This document shows positions 17,012 through 24,548 of a stretch of DNA of 64,000 bases, in pieces. Source of the DNA: Devosia sp. SL43 (GTDB lineage: Bacteria > Pseudomonadota > Alphaproteobacteria > Rhizobiales > Devosiaceae); NCBI RefSeq assembly GCF_021729885.1, contig NZ_CP063401.1, positions 2,472,501-2,536,500 of the forward strand, in the 5' to 3' direction. The position numbers were made by a program, and so were the translations under genes. Position 1 is the stretch's first letter, and each line of letters opens with the position of its first letter. The notes beneath the pieces are model-generated. The model ran no database searches and was not told the origin of the DNA. It was given only the letters and a program-made list of their open reading frames with translations.

Positions 17012-18198
17012 GCCACCTGCCCGGCGGCCCAGCCCGAGGCCCAGGCCCACTGGAAATTGTAGCCGCCCAGCCAGCCGGTGACGTCGACGACCTCGCCGAC
17101 GAAATAGAGGCCCGGCACATTGCGTGCCGCCATGGTCTTGGCATCGAGGTCGCGCGTGTCGACGCCGCCAAGCGTCACTTCGGCGGTGCGATAGCCCTCC
17201 GAGCCGACGGGCTTGAGCGTCCAGGCCTTGAGCATGGCTTCGACGGCGGCCAGCTTCTTGTCGGAGAAATCGCCGATCATGCCGGGCAGATCGAGTTCGT
17301 CGCCCAACAGTTGCGCCAGCTTCTTTGGCAGCATGCCACCCAGGACGGTCTGCACCTGTACCTTGGGATTGGCCTTGCGCGCCGCGCGCAGCTGTTCGGC
17401 CGCGTCCTGATGCGGCAGGAAGTCGATGGCGATGCTGTCGCCCTCGCGCCAATAGGATGAGATCTGCAGGATCGCCGGACCGCTGAGGCCGCGATGGGTG
17501 AACAGCAGCGCTTCCTCGAATGCCGTCTTGCCGTGGCTGACGATGGCGTCGGCGGCGATGCCGGAGAGCTCCTTGAGCTTTTCCAAAGCGCCGGTCTCGA
17601 AGGTCAGCGGCACCAGACCCGGACGCGTATCGGTGAGGCGCAGGCCGAACTGGGTGGCGAGCTGATAGCCAAGACCCGTGGCGCCCATCTTGGGGATGGA
17701 CTTGCCGCCGGTGGCGACCACAACGCTGTCTGCCGTGATCGAGGATGTCGAAAGCTCGACCGCAAATCCCGTTTCGACCTGACTGACCCGCTCGACCGCG
17801 GTTTCGAGCACCAGCGTTACGCCGGCCTTGCGCATTTCGCCCAGCAGCATGGTGTTGATCTGGGTGGCAGGACCATCGCAGAACAGCTGGCCCAGCGTCT
17901 TTTCGTGGAAGGCGATGCCGTGTTCGCGCACCATGGCTATGAACATGTCGGGCGTGTAGCGGCTGAGCGCCGACAGGGCGAAACGCGGGTTCTGGCTGAG
18001 GAACCGATCGCGGCCCTTGTCCGTGGTCGCGTTGATATTGGTGAAGTTGCAGCGGCCGCCGCCGGAAATGCGGATCTTCTCGCCTGCATATTTGGCGTGA
18101 TCGACCACCAGTACCGAACGGCCGCGCCGGCCGGCCTCAACGGCGGCCATCATGCCCGCGGCACCGGCGCCGAGAACGATCACGTCATAATGGGGCAT
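17008..18198 (-). CDS. BaiN/HI0933-family NAD(P)/FAD-dependent oxidoreductase
   Basis: 396-residue flavoprotein. N-terminal FAD-binding GAGAAGMMAAVEAGRRGRSVLVVD; the family hallmark GEKIRISGGGRCNFTN at about 40-55; VVVATGGKSIPKMGATGLGYQLA in the middle; and C-terminal GVDTRDLDAKTMAARNVPGLYFVGEVVDVTGWLGGYNFQWAWASG. Length and motifs fit the whole family. Physiological substrate is unknown for most members. ATG 18198; the 130-bp palindrome lies 24 bases upstream. Confidence 0.9.
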   Translation of the reverse strand: MPHYDVIVLGAGAAGMMAAVEAGRRGRSVLVVDHAKYAGEKIRISGGGRCNFTNINATTDKGRDRFLSQNPRFALSALSRYTPDMFIAMVREHGIAFHEKTLGQLFCDGPATQINTMLLGEMRKAGVTLVLETAVERVSQVETGFAVELSTSSITADSVVVATGGKSIPKMGATGLGYQLATQFGLRLTDTRPGLVPLTFETGALEKLKELSGIAADAIVSHGKTAFEEALLFTHRGLSGPAILQISSYWREGDSIAIDFLPHQDAAEQLRAARKANPKVQVQTVLGGMLPKKLAQLLGDELDLPGMIGDFSDKKLAAVEAMLKAWTLKPVGSEGYRTAEVTLGGVDTRDLDAKTMAARNVPGLYFVGEVVDVTGWLGGYNFQWAWASGWAAGQVA

Positions 18199-18221
18199 GG
18201 TTTGGCGCCTCTAGTGAAGAA

Positions 18222-18354
18222 GTGCCACGCCCTCGTGGTTCGAGGCTCGCGAAGAGCTCGCACCTCACCATGAGGGCTGCTGATACACCGCGTTCAAAGT
18301 AGCCATCATAGTGAGTTGCGCGTCTTCAGCGCCTCGAACCACGAGGGCGTGGCA
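18222..18354. repeat. 130-bp interspersed palindrome, copy 2
   Basis: Outer arms are identical to copy 1 at 7962-8095 (GTGCCACGCCCTCGTGGTTC and complement). The inner right arm has drifted, so only the outer about 25 bp pair well. The rest of the 457-base gap 18199-18655 holds the promoter candidate and the small frame listed separately. Confidence 0.8.
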
Positions 18355-18393
18355 GCTGTGCTTTAGTCCAACCTTGTCCCCACCGCAAATTCA

Positions 18394-18421
18394 TTGACTC
18401 TTTCCTATTTGAGAGTATGAC
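18394..18421 (+). promoter_or_regulatory. Candidate sigma-70 promoter for asd
   Basis: TTGACT at 18394-18399 and TATGAC at 18416-18421 with a 16-base spacer, oriented toward asd about 235 bases downstream. It would make a long leader. Seen by eye only. Confidence 0.4.
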
Positions 18422-18548
18422 TTCGCCTGCTTTTCAACCAAAGCAGTCACAGATGCGCAGCGCTTTCGACAGTGTCGACATGCCGACCACCCAGGCTTTC
18501 GCCGGTGGTAAAGCTGCCCTCATGACCAAAACCACCAAAACCGCCTGA
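18417..18548 (+). CDS. Possible short leader peptide before asd (doubtful)
   Basis: A 43-codon frame reading MTSPAFQPKQSQ and ending LMTKTTKTA. Its first ATG overlaps the proposed -10 box and lacks a spaced ribosome site; internal ATGs at 18453 and 18480 are alternatives. It contains several Thr and Lys codons near its end (TKTTKTA), which is suggestive upstream of an aspartate-family gene. No clear attenuator hairpin with a T-tract follows. Low confidence. Confidence 0.2.
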   Translation: MTSPAFQPKQSQMRSAFDSVDMPTTQAFAGGKAALMTKTTKTA

Positions 18549-18655
18549 CGCTTTTCCCCGGGTCAACTCCCCGCCGGGGAGAGGCTCAAAAGCACTGACC
18601 GCAGCGCCAAGGCGTTGCGCGGGGGCGGAAATGGTAAGGGACTGGAGTTCCAAAA

Positions 18656-19702
18656 ATGGGTTATCGCGTCGCTGTCGTCGGTGCCACGGGCAATGTGGGC
18701 CGGGAAGTTCTCAATATTCTGGCCGAACGCAAGTTCCCCGCCGACGAGGTCATCGCCCTCGCCTCCTCGCGCTCGATTGGCCGCGAGATCTCTTATGGCG
18801 ACAAGATCCTCAAGGCCAAGAACCTTGACGATTTCGACTTCAAGGGCGTCGACTTCGCCATCATGTCGGCCGGCTCGACCATTTCCAAGGACTGGGGTCC
18901 GCGCATTGCGGCAACCGGCTGCATCGTCATCGATAATTCCAGCTTCTGGCGCTACGATTCCAACGTGCCGCTGATCGTGCCTGAAGTGAACGCGCATGTG
19001 CTCGAGGCTTGGCTGGCCAACCCGACGCGCCTCAACATCATCGCCAACCCGAACTGCTCGACGGCCCAGCTCGTCGTGGCGCTGAAGCCGCTGCATGACT
19101 TCGCCAAGATCAAGCGCGTCGTCGTCTCGACCTATCAGTCGGTTTCGGGCGCCGGCAAGGAAGGCGTCGACGAGCTGTGGAACCAGACCAAGGGCATCTT
19201 CGTCAATGACAGCCCGGGCCCGGGCAACAAGTTCCCCAAGCAGATCGCCTTCAACGTCATTCCCCATATCGACGTCTTCATGGAAGACGGCTCGACCAAG
19301 GAAGAGTGGAAGGTGATGGCCGAGACCAAGAAGATCCTCGATCCCAAGATCAAGGTGACTTGCACCGCCGTGCGCGTGCCGGTGTTTGTCGGCCATTCGG
19401 AAGCCGTCAATATCGAGTTCGAAAACCCGATTTCGCCCGACGAAGCCCGCGACATCCTGCGCGAGGCGCCGGGCGTTTCGGTCATCGACAAGCGCGAGCC
19501 GGGTGGCTATGCGACGCCGGTCGAAAGCGTGGGCGAATACGACACCTTCGTCAGCCGCATCCGCGAGGACGCCACCATCGAGAATGGCCTCAATATCTGG
19601 GTCGTCTCGGACAATCTGCGCAAGGGCGCCGCGCTCAACACCATCCAGATCGCCGAAACGCTGATCGAACTGGGCCTGCAGTCGCGCAAGGCTGCGGCTT
19701 AA
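18656..19702 (+). CDS. asd: Aspartate-semialdehyde dehydrogenase
   Basis: 348 residues; NADPH-dependent reduction of aspartyl phosphate to aspartate semialdehyde, the branch point to lysine, diaminopimelate, threonine and methionine. N-terminal VAVVGATGNVGREVLNIL nucleotide fold; catalytic Cys at about 134 in NPNCSTAQLV; the STYQSVSGAGKEGVDEL block; and catalytic His in VGHSEAVNIEFE. ATG 18656 has GGAG 8 bases upstream. Cytoplasmic and probably essential. A GNAT gene follows after 22 bases. Confidence 0.97.
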   Translation: MGYRVAVVGATGNVGREVLNILAERKFPADEVIALASSRSIGREISYGDKILKAKNLDDFDFKGVDFAIMSAGSTISKDWGPRIAATGCIVIDNSSFWRYDSNVPLIVPEVNAHVLEAWLANPTRLNIIANPNCSTAQLVVALKPLHDFAKIKRVVVSTYQSVSGAGKEGVDELWNQTKGIFVNDSPGPGNKFPKQIAFNVIPHIDVFMEDGSTKEEWKVMAETKKILDPKIKVTCTAVRVPVFVGHSEAVNIEFENPISPDEARDILREAPGVSVIDKREPGGYATPVESVGEYDTFVSRIREDATIENGLNIWVVSDNLRKGAALNTIQIAETLIELGLQSRKAAA

Positions 19703-19724
19703 GCTAAACAGCAGGGTGGCGCTG

Positions 19725-20171
19725 ATGGACGGCATCACCCTGCGACAAGCCAACGCCGAGGACATCGCTGATGTGGCCGGGCTGTTCGCCCGGTCTCGCG
19801 CCGTCGCCCTGCCGTTTCTGCCGGTGCTGCATAGTGGCGCGGAAGACATCGCCTTTCTTGCCGGCTACCTCGAGCGCGGGCTACTGACCCTGGCCGAGAG
19901 GGACGGCAGGCTGCTCGGCTTCCTCGCCGAGACACCCGGCTGGATCGAACAGCTCTATCTTGAGCCCGATCAGCGCGGGCAAGGCATCGGAAGCAGGCTT
20001 GTCGACGCCGCGAAACAGCGGCAGAACCGGCTCGAACTTTGGTGCTTTGTCGACAACCATGCCGGCCGGGCGTTCTATATCAGGCACGGCTTCATCGAAA
20101 TCCGGCGCACCGACGGCGACAACGAAGAGAAGTTGCCCGATATTCTTCTTGGCTGGCAGCGTCCGGCCTGA
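19725..20171 (+). CDS. GNAT-family N-acetyltransferase
   Basis: 148 residues; acetyl-CoA-dependent transferase fold. ITLRQANAEDIADVAGLF opens it, LYLEPDQRGQGIGSRLVDAAKQR carries the acetyl-CoA loop (Q/RxxGxG/A), and FYIRHGFIEIRR is the usual closing motif. Substrate unknown. ATG 19725 is preferred to GTG 19716 on ribosome-site spacing. It sits between asd and two EamA genes, all on the same strand with short gaps, so a four-gene transcript is plausible. Confidence 0.85.
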   Translation: MDGITLRQANAEDIADVAGLFARSRAVALPFLPVLHSGAEDIAFLAGYLERGLLTLAERDGRLLGFLAETPGWIEQLYLEPDQRGQGIGSRLVDAAKQRQNRLELWCFVDNHAGRAFYIRHGFIEIRRTDGDNEEKLPDILLGWQRPA

Positions 20172-20188
20172 CCACGACGGAACATCCC

Positions 20189-21064
20189 TTGTCCTTCCGC
20201 GACTTAGCTCTCGCCCTTGGCGTCGTCCTCATCTGGGGGCTGAATTTCGTCGCCATCAAATGGGGCGTCGATGAGGTTCCGCCCTTCCTGCTGACCGCCC
20301 TGCGTTATATCGGCTGCGCCCTGCCCGCCGTGTTCTTCATCCGCAAGCCGCAGGTCGGCTGGCCGATGCTGATCGCCTATGGGCTGACCGTCGGCGTGCT
20401 GCAATTCAGCTTTCTCTTTTCCGCCATCAAGCTGGGCATGCCGGCCGGGCTGGCGAGCCTGGTCATGCAGATGCAGGTGTTCTTCACCATGGGCCTCGCC
20501 ATACTGTTCCTGCGCGACCGGCCGACGCCGGCCCAGTTGGGTGGCGCGGCCATCGCCCTGGCGGGTCTTGCCACGATTGGCGCCGAGCATATTGGCGGCG
20601 CAGTCTTACTGCCGCTGCTGATGACGCTGGTAGCGGCCGGGTTCTGGGCCATCTCCAACATCGTCACCAAGCGCGCCGGCAAGGTGGACATGTTCGCCTT
20701 CGTCATCTGGGGGAGCCTGGTGCCACCACTGCCCATGCTGGCTTTGTCGCTGATTGTTGAGGGACCGCAAGCGGTGACGGGTCTGCTGGCGATCAGCCCG
20801 CAGGCCTGGTTCTCGGTGCTGTTCATCGCCTATGGCTCGACGCTGCTCGGCTATGGCGCGTGGGCGGTGCTGCTGGGACGCTATCCGGCAAGCATGGTGG
20901 TGCCCTTTGCGCTGCTGGTGCCGGTGGTGGGCTTTGCGGCGGCCTTCGTGTTTCTGGGCGAAGCGGTCACGCCGCTCGAAATTGCCGGCAGCCTGCTGAT
21001 CTTCGTTGGGCTGGTGCTCAACGTCTTCGGCCCGAGGCTCGTGGCAAGGTTACGGGCAGCCTGA
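20189..21064 (+). CDS. EamA/DMT-family transporter, copy 1
   Basis: 291 residues, ten hydrophobic segments arranged as two EamA repeats; drug/metabolite transporter superfamily, usually amino-acid or metabolite exporters (RhaT/YdcZ-like). Hallmarks: LIWGLNFVAIKWGVDEVPPFLLTALRY and the second-repeat LLGRYPASMVVPFALLVPVVGF. TTG 20189 with CGGA 7 bases upstream is the likely start; no ATG precedes the first membrane segment in frame. Its stop overlaps the next gene's ATG (TGATG). Confidence 0.85.
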   Translation: MSFRDLALALGVVLIWGLNFVAIKWGVDEVPPFLLTALRYIGCALPAVFFIRKPQVGWPMLIAYGLTVGVLQFSFLFSAIKLGMPAGLASLVMQMQVFFTMGLAILFLRDRPTPAQLGGAAIALAGLATIGAEHIGGAVLLPLLMTLVAAGFWAISNIVTKRAGKVDMFAFVIWGSLVPPLPMLALSLIVEGPQAVTGLLAISPQAWFSVLFIAYGSTLLGYGAWAVLLGRYPASMVVPFALLVPVVGFAAAFVFLGEAVTPLEIAGSLLIFVGLVLNVFGPRLVARLRAA

Positions 21065-21939
21065 TGCCGATCCGCCATATCCTCCTGGCCCTGCTGGTCG
21101 TCGCCATCTGGGGCTTCAACTTCACCGTCATCAAGCTCAGCGTCGAGGCTCTGCCGCCCCTGCTCGCCGCTGCGTTGCGCTTCTTCTGCGCCGCCCTGCC
21201 GCTGGTGTTTTTCATCAAGCCGCCCAAGGCCGATTGGCGCCTGGTTGTCGGCTTTGGCCTGTCCTTCGGCTTCCTGCTCTACGCCTTCCTCAACCTCTCG
21301 ATCGCCTGGGGCATGTCGGCGGGGCTGAGTTCGCTGGTGCTGCAGGTGCAAGCCTTCTTCACCATGGGCCTGGCCTTCCTGATCCTGGGCGAGCGGCCGA
21401 GCCGCTTCCAGGTCATCGGGGCGCTGATCGCCTTTGGCGGCATCGCCGTGATCGCCACCGAACGGCTGGGCGCCACTGCCCTGCTGCCGCTGGGCCTCAA
21501 CCTGCTGGGCGCCTTTAGCTGGGGCCTCGCCAACGTGCTGACCAAGAAGGCCGGCAAGGTCGATGCTTTGGCCTTCACCGTCTGGGGCGCGCTGGCCGCG
21601 CCGCTGCCATTGCTGGCTCTGTCGTTGCTGGTCGAAGGTCCGCAGACGGTGCTGACCGCGCTGGCCGGCTTCAACTGGTCCGACGCGGGGCTGATCGCTT
21701 TCCTCGCCTATCCGGCGACGCTGCTGGGTGGCGCGATCTGGAGCTGGCTGCTGGGCCGGCACCCGGCGACGACTGTCGCGCCATTCACACTGCTGGTGCC
21801 AATATCGGGGCTGCTCTCGGGCTATCTGGTGCTGGGCGAAACCATCACGGCGATAGAGATAATTGGCGGGTTGCTGGTCATCGTCGGGTTGGGCGTGACG
21901 GTGTGGCGGAGACGGCCCCTCCAGATCGAGAAGCCGTGA
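21064..21939 (+). CDS. EamA/DMT-family transporter, copy 2
   Basis: 291 residues, same length as its neighbour, ten hydrophobic segments, clearly paralogous (AIWGFNFTVIKLSVEALPPLLAAALRF; FFTMGLAFLILGERPS; VLTKKAGKVDALAFTVWG). ATG 21064 overlaps the previous stop, so the pair is translationally coupled and could form a heteromeric or redundant exporter. A bidirectional terminator follows directly. Confidence 0.9.
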   Translation: MPIRHILLALLVVAIWGFNFTVIKLSVEALPPLLAAALRFFCAALPLVFFIKPPKADWRLVVGFGLSFGFLLYAFLNLSIAWGMSAGLSSLVLQVQAFFTMGLAFLILGERPSRFQVIGALIAFGGIAVIATERLGATALLPLGLNLLGAFSWGLANVLTKKAGKVDALAFTVWGALAAPLPLLALSLLVEGPQTVLTALAGFNWSDAGLIAFLAYPATLLGGAIWSWLLGRHPATTVAPFTLLVPISGLLSGYLVLGETITAIEIIGGLLVIVGLGVTVWRRRPLQIEKP

Positions 21940-21940
21940 A

Positions 21941-21972
21941 AAAGGCCACCCCGCCCAGGCGGGATGGCCTTC
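21941..21972. terminator. Bidirectional terminator between EamA copy 2 and EF-hand gene
   Basis: AAGGCCAcCCCGCC pairs with GGCGGGaTGGCCTT around a 4-nt loop. It is preceded by AAAA, so on the minus strand a U-run follows. It separates convergent transcripts. Confidence 0.8.
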
Positions 21973-21990
21973 AGATGGACCCGTTTACGC

Positions 21991-22368
21991 TTAGTCGCCG
22001 GCGGTCGGGCTGAGCGATTCGGTGCCTTCGGTATCACCCATCGTGGAATCCTCATTATCGTCATCGGCAGGCGTACCATCCGAACCGGAGGGATTGCCCA
22101 CGCTGCCCGCTCCGGTGGAAGCGGCTGGGTCGCCGGTCATGCCGGTGCTGATTGCTGTCAGTTCATCGGCGCTAAGGCCGCCGCTTGCATCGGTATCAGC
22201 TGCGGTGAAGGTCTCCTGGGTGAAATCGGGCCAGAAAACCTGCAGTTCGACGAGACTGGCATCGCCGCTCGTATCAGTGTCGATATCGGCAAAGGTCGCC
22301 GTCGTCTGGGCAAAGGCCATGGTGCTGGACAGGCCAAGAATGGCCGCGGTCAAAATGATCTTACGCAT
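21991..22368 (-). CDS. Secreted EF-hand calcium-binding protein, copy 1
   Basis: 125 residues. Signal peptide about 1-21 (AILGLSSTMAFAQ). Two EF-hand loops: DIDTDTSGDASLVEL at about 28 and DTDASGGLSADEL at about 58, each with the D-x-D-x-S/T-G spacing and an acidic closing residue. A Ser/Gly/Asp-rich tail follows, with no anchor. Likely a periplasmic or exported calcium-binding protein. The first of three head-to-tail paralogues. Confidence 0.82.
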   Translation of the reverse strand: MRKIILTAAILGLSSTMAFAQTTATFADIDTDTSGDASLVELQVFWPDFTQETFTAADTDASGGLSADELTAISTGMTGDPAASTGAGSVGNPSGSDGTPADDDNEDSTMGDTEGTESLSPTAGD

Positions 22369-22472
22369 GAAATTTCTCCGTAATGATGGTCGAAACGACC
22401 ACGAAAATTACTGCTCCGGAGGAGAGGGGCGTTTTTTTCAACGTCTAGGATCAGCCCCTGTTCCCCTGTGCA

Positions 22473-22497
22473 CCTCACGCCTTCGCGAGGCGTGAGG
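22473..22497. terminator. Hairpin after EF-hand copy 2
   Basis: CCTCACGCCT-TCGCG-AGGCGTGAGG, a perfect 10-bp stem, 24 bases past the stop of the minus-strand gene. No U-run is visible on either side. Confidence 0.5.
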
Positions 22498-22520
22498 CGA
22501 TCTGGATTTCGGGCTGCCGG

Positions 22521-22814
22521 TCAGCCGCCGGCATTCGGAACCGGCTCGGCAGGCGCTTCGGGGGTAGCCGGCACCGCAGGAACCGCTGATGGCTGCAGGC
22601 TGTTGAGTTCGTCGGCCGTGAGACCGCCGCTCTTGTCCACATCGGCGACGTCGAATTCGGCCTGGGTCAGGTCGGGCCAGGCCACGACCAGTTCGGCAAA
22701 GCCAAGCTCACCATTGGCGTCGGCATCGACATCGGCAAAGGTGGTCGGCGTCTGGGCAAAGGCAACAGTGGCTGAAAGGCCGGCAATGGCAAAGCTGAGG
22801 GCAATCTTGTTCAT
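22521..22814 (-). CDS. Secreted EF-hand calcium-binding protein, copy 2
   Basis: 97 residues. Signal peptide about 1-21 (IAGLSATVAFAQ), EF-hand loops DVDADANGELGFAEL and DVDKSGGLTADEL separated by VVAWPDLTQAEFDVA, and a Pro/Ala-rich tail. The VxWPDxTQxxFxxAD linker is shared by all three copies and shows their common origin. Confidence 0.82.
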   Translation of the reverse strand: MNKIALSFAIAGLSATVAFAQTPTTFADVDADANGELGFAELVVAWPDLTQAEFDVADVDKSGGLTADELNSLQPSAVPAVPATPEAPAEPVPNAGG

Positions 22815-22860
22815 GTCAGGTATCCAATGGACTGTGGAGGGGGCCGCAGACCGGCCCGAA

Positions 22861-22898
22861 CTGAAGAAGCCACCCCGGGAGGCGAGGGGTGGCTTCAG
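22861..22898. terminator. Hairpin after EF-hand copy 3
   Basis: CTGAAGaaGCCACCCC pairs with GGGGTGGCTTCAG, a stem of about 13 bp with a small bulge. It lies between the stop of copy 3 and the start of copy 2 on the minus strand, so each gene of the array has its own transcript end. Confidence 0.6.
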
Positions 22899-22924
22899 GA
22901 GCGCCCTTGGGACGGGCGTCAGCT

Positions 22925-23164
22925 CTACATAGCCGGGGCGGGCGCCACGACTGCATACTCTTCGGCTGACAGCTCGCCGTTGGCGTCAACATCAGCGGCC
23001 GTGAAGGCCTCCTGGGTCAGGTCGGGCCATGCCACTTGCGCTTCAGCGAGCGAAATGCCGCCGCTCGCATCGGCATCGACCGAAGCGAAATCCGTGGCTG
23101 CCTGGGCGAAGGTCGCCGACGACAGACCAAGCACGATAAGGGAGGAAACAATGATCTTCTTCAT
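22925..23164 (-). CDS. Secreted EF-hand calcium-binding protein, copy 3
   Basis: 79 residues, the shortest of the array. Signal peptide about 1-22 (SLIVLGLSSATFAQA), loops SVDADASGGISLAEA and DVDANGELSAEEY joined by VAWPDLTQEAFTAA, and almost no tail. ATG 23164 was chosen because the signal peptide begins there and GGAG lies upstream. Confidence 0.82.
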   Translation of the reverse strand: MKKIIVSSLIVLGLSSATFAQAATDFASVDADASGGISLAEAQVAWPDLTQEAFTAADVDANGELSAEEYAVVAPAPAM

Positions 23165-23553
23165 GGGAGTTGAGCTCCAATGTTGGTGGAGATGTAAGCG
23201 GCGACCGGTTTGCCAGCCTCCGACGGGTCGCTCTCCGGCAGCCCGTGGAATGAACAATGATGTGGCAATGTGTTCCGTGCGGGTCCAGAAATCGACGCTG
23301 GCCAGGAGATTATTGGGCTAAATCCGGGCAGTATGCCTAGGGATCAGGCATAGTGTATCTTAGTGCGGTATTGCCGCATGACTGCTTCGGCGGGAAATAT
23401 AACTGTCGCGATGTACTGAACAGTACTGCGACATTTATGCTCGCGTCGGAACAGTTGTCTGATTGTTGAACAGACTTTTGTTTGAAGCAGGAGACGGCAC
23501 AGCACGTCGACTACTTCACGGCGCCGTGAAGCCAAGTAATGCGGCGGAAAAGA
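23165..23553. other. Gene-free stretch with a strong palindrome at 23404-23433
   Basis: 389 bases without a credible gene. At 23404-23433 a nested palindrome reads TGTCGC-N3-GTACTG-AA-CAGTAC-N1-GCGACA. It lies 120 bases after the carbonic anhydrase stop and 240 bases before the EF-hand gene. The remaining sequence is locally AT-rich and would contain the EF-hand promoter on the minus strand. Confidence 0.55.
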
Positions 23554-24198
23554 TCAGAGCTGGGGGCGGACGAAGTCGCCAGTATCGCCATCCATCACCC
23601 AGAGCTCGCCGGTCGAAATGTCGAACCAGGCGCCGTGGACCGAGAGCTTACCGTCAGCCTCGAGATCGGCCACATAGGGGAAGGTGCGCAGGTTGCGGAT
23701 GGAATTGCGGATGGAGATGCGCTCCATCGCCCGCTGCCGCTCGCTTTCGGTGAGCAGGCTGCCGCTCTGACCCAGTTGGCTGGGCAGATCGCCGAGCATG
23801 CTCATCCACTTGCCGATGAAATCCCCGGTATCGAGCGGGGTCGAACCGGGATTGAGCGCTGCCTTGATGCCACCGCAGCGGCCATGACCCATGATGACGA
23901 TATGGGAGATGCCCAGCGCCTTGACGGCAAATTCGATGGCTGCAGACGTACCGTGCTGGCCGCCATCGGGCTGGTAGGTCGGCACCAGATTGGCGACGTT
24001 GCGCAGCACGAAGACTTCGCCCGGCCCCGAATCGAAGATCATTTCGGGCGCCGCGCGGCTGTCGCAGCAGGCGATGATCATGGTGGACGGGTTCTGGCCT
24101 TCGGTCGCCAGATCGCGAATCCGGTCTTTCTCGCGAACGTAGCGGCCTGCCATGAAATTGGCGTGGCCCTTCAGCAAGTGATCAGGAAACCGATGCAT
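23554..24198 (-). CDS. Beta-class carbonic anhydrase
   Basis: 214 residues; zinc enzyme interconverting CO2 and bicarbonate in the cytoplasm. Zinc-site motifs: IIACCDSRAAP (about 42-50, Cys-x-Asp-x-Arg) and IMGHGRCGG (about 102-110, His-x2-Cys). Also GEVFVLRNVANLVP and TSAAIEFAVKALGISHIVIMGH as in CynT/Can enzymes. ATG 24198 gives the standard MHRFPDHLLKGHANFM start, though no strong ribosome site precedes it. Divergent from the DUF1737 gene with only a 72-base gap. Confidence 0.93.
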   Translation of the reverse strand: MHRFPDHLLKGHANFMAGRYVREKDRIRDLATEGQNPSTMIIACCDSRAAPEMIFDSGPGEVFVLRNVANLVPTYQPDGGQHGTSAAIEFAVKALGISHIVIMGHGRCGGIKAALNPGSTPLDTGDFIGKWMSMLGDLPSQLGQSGSLLTESERQRAMERISIRNSIRNLRTFPYVADLEADGKLSVHGAWFDISTGELWVMDGDTGDFVRPQL

Positions 24199-24270
24199 GG
24201 CGTTTCGATTAGCGCTAAGGAACAAGAAGATCAACTGGGGCGCACACGCGCCTGTGCATTGGGGCCATGC

Positions 24271-24477
24271 ATGCTCATCTACCGCTTCCTCACCGGCGAG
24301 GACGACGCCGCCTTCTGCCACCGCGTCACCAAGGCACTTTCGGAGGGCTGGGAGCTCTACGGGCCGCCAAGCCTAGCCTATGACAGCCACAACAAGAAGA
24401 TGAAGGCCGGTCAGGCGGTGACGCGTGTCGCCAAGGACCAGCCTTACGATCCGGACAAGAGGCTGGTGGACTTCTAA
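24271..24477 (+). CDS. DUF1737 small protein
   Basis: 68 residues. MLIYRFLTGEDDAAFCHRVTKALSEGWELYGPPSLAYD is the DUF1737 signature (YRxLTGxDDxxFCxxVxxxLxxGWxLxGxP). Function unknown. GGGG lies 6 bases before the ATG. It is divergent from carbonic anhydrase and ends at a strong terminator. Confidence 0.85.
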   Translation: MLIYRFLTGEDDAAFCHRVTKALSEGWELYGPPSLAYDSHNKKMKAGQAVTRVAKDQPYDPDKRLVDF

Positions 24478-24489
24478 GCGGCCGAAGGC

Positions 24490-24514
24490 AAAATCACGCC
24501 AGTGGCGTGATTTT
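24490..24514. terminator. Bidirectional Rho-independent terminator
   Basis: AAAATCACGCC-AGT-GGCGTGATTTT: perfect 11-bp stem whose ends supply an A-run and a T-run, so it works on both strands. It separates convergent DUF1737 and Nudix genes. Confidence 0.9.
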
Positions 24515-24548
24515 AGCGAAGAAGGCTATAAGGGCTAAGCCCGAATGG

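Noticed and set aside
18417..18548. Thr/Lys attenuator leader peptide before asd
   Set aside because: The regulated-residue run is short, no competing terminator/antiterminator pair with a T-tract is seen, and the ATG overlaps a better promoter reading. Listed only as a doubtful frame.
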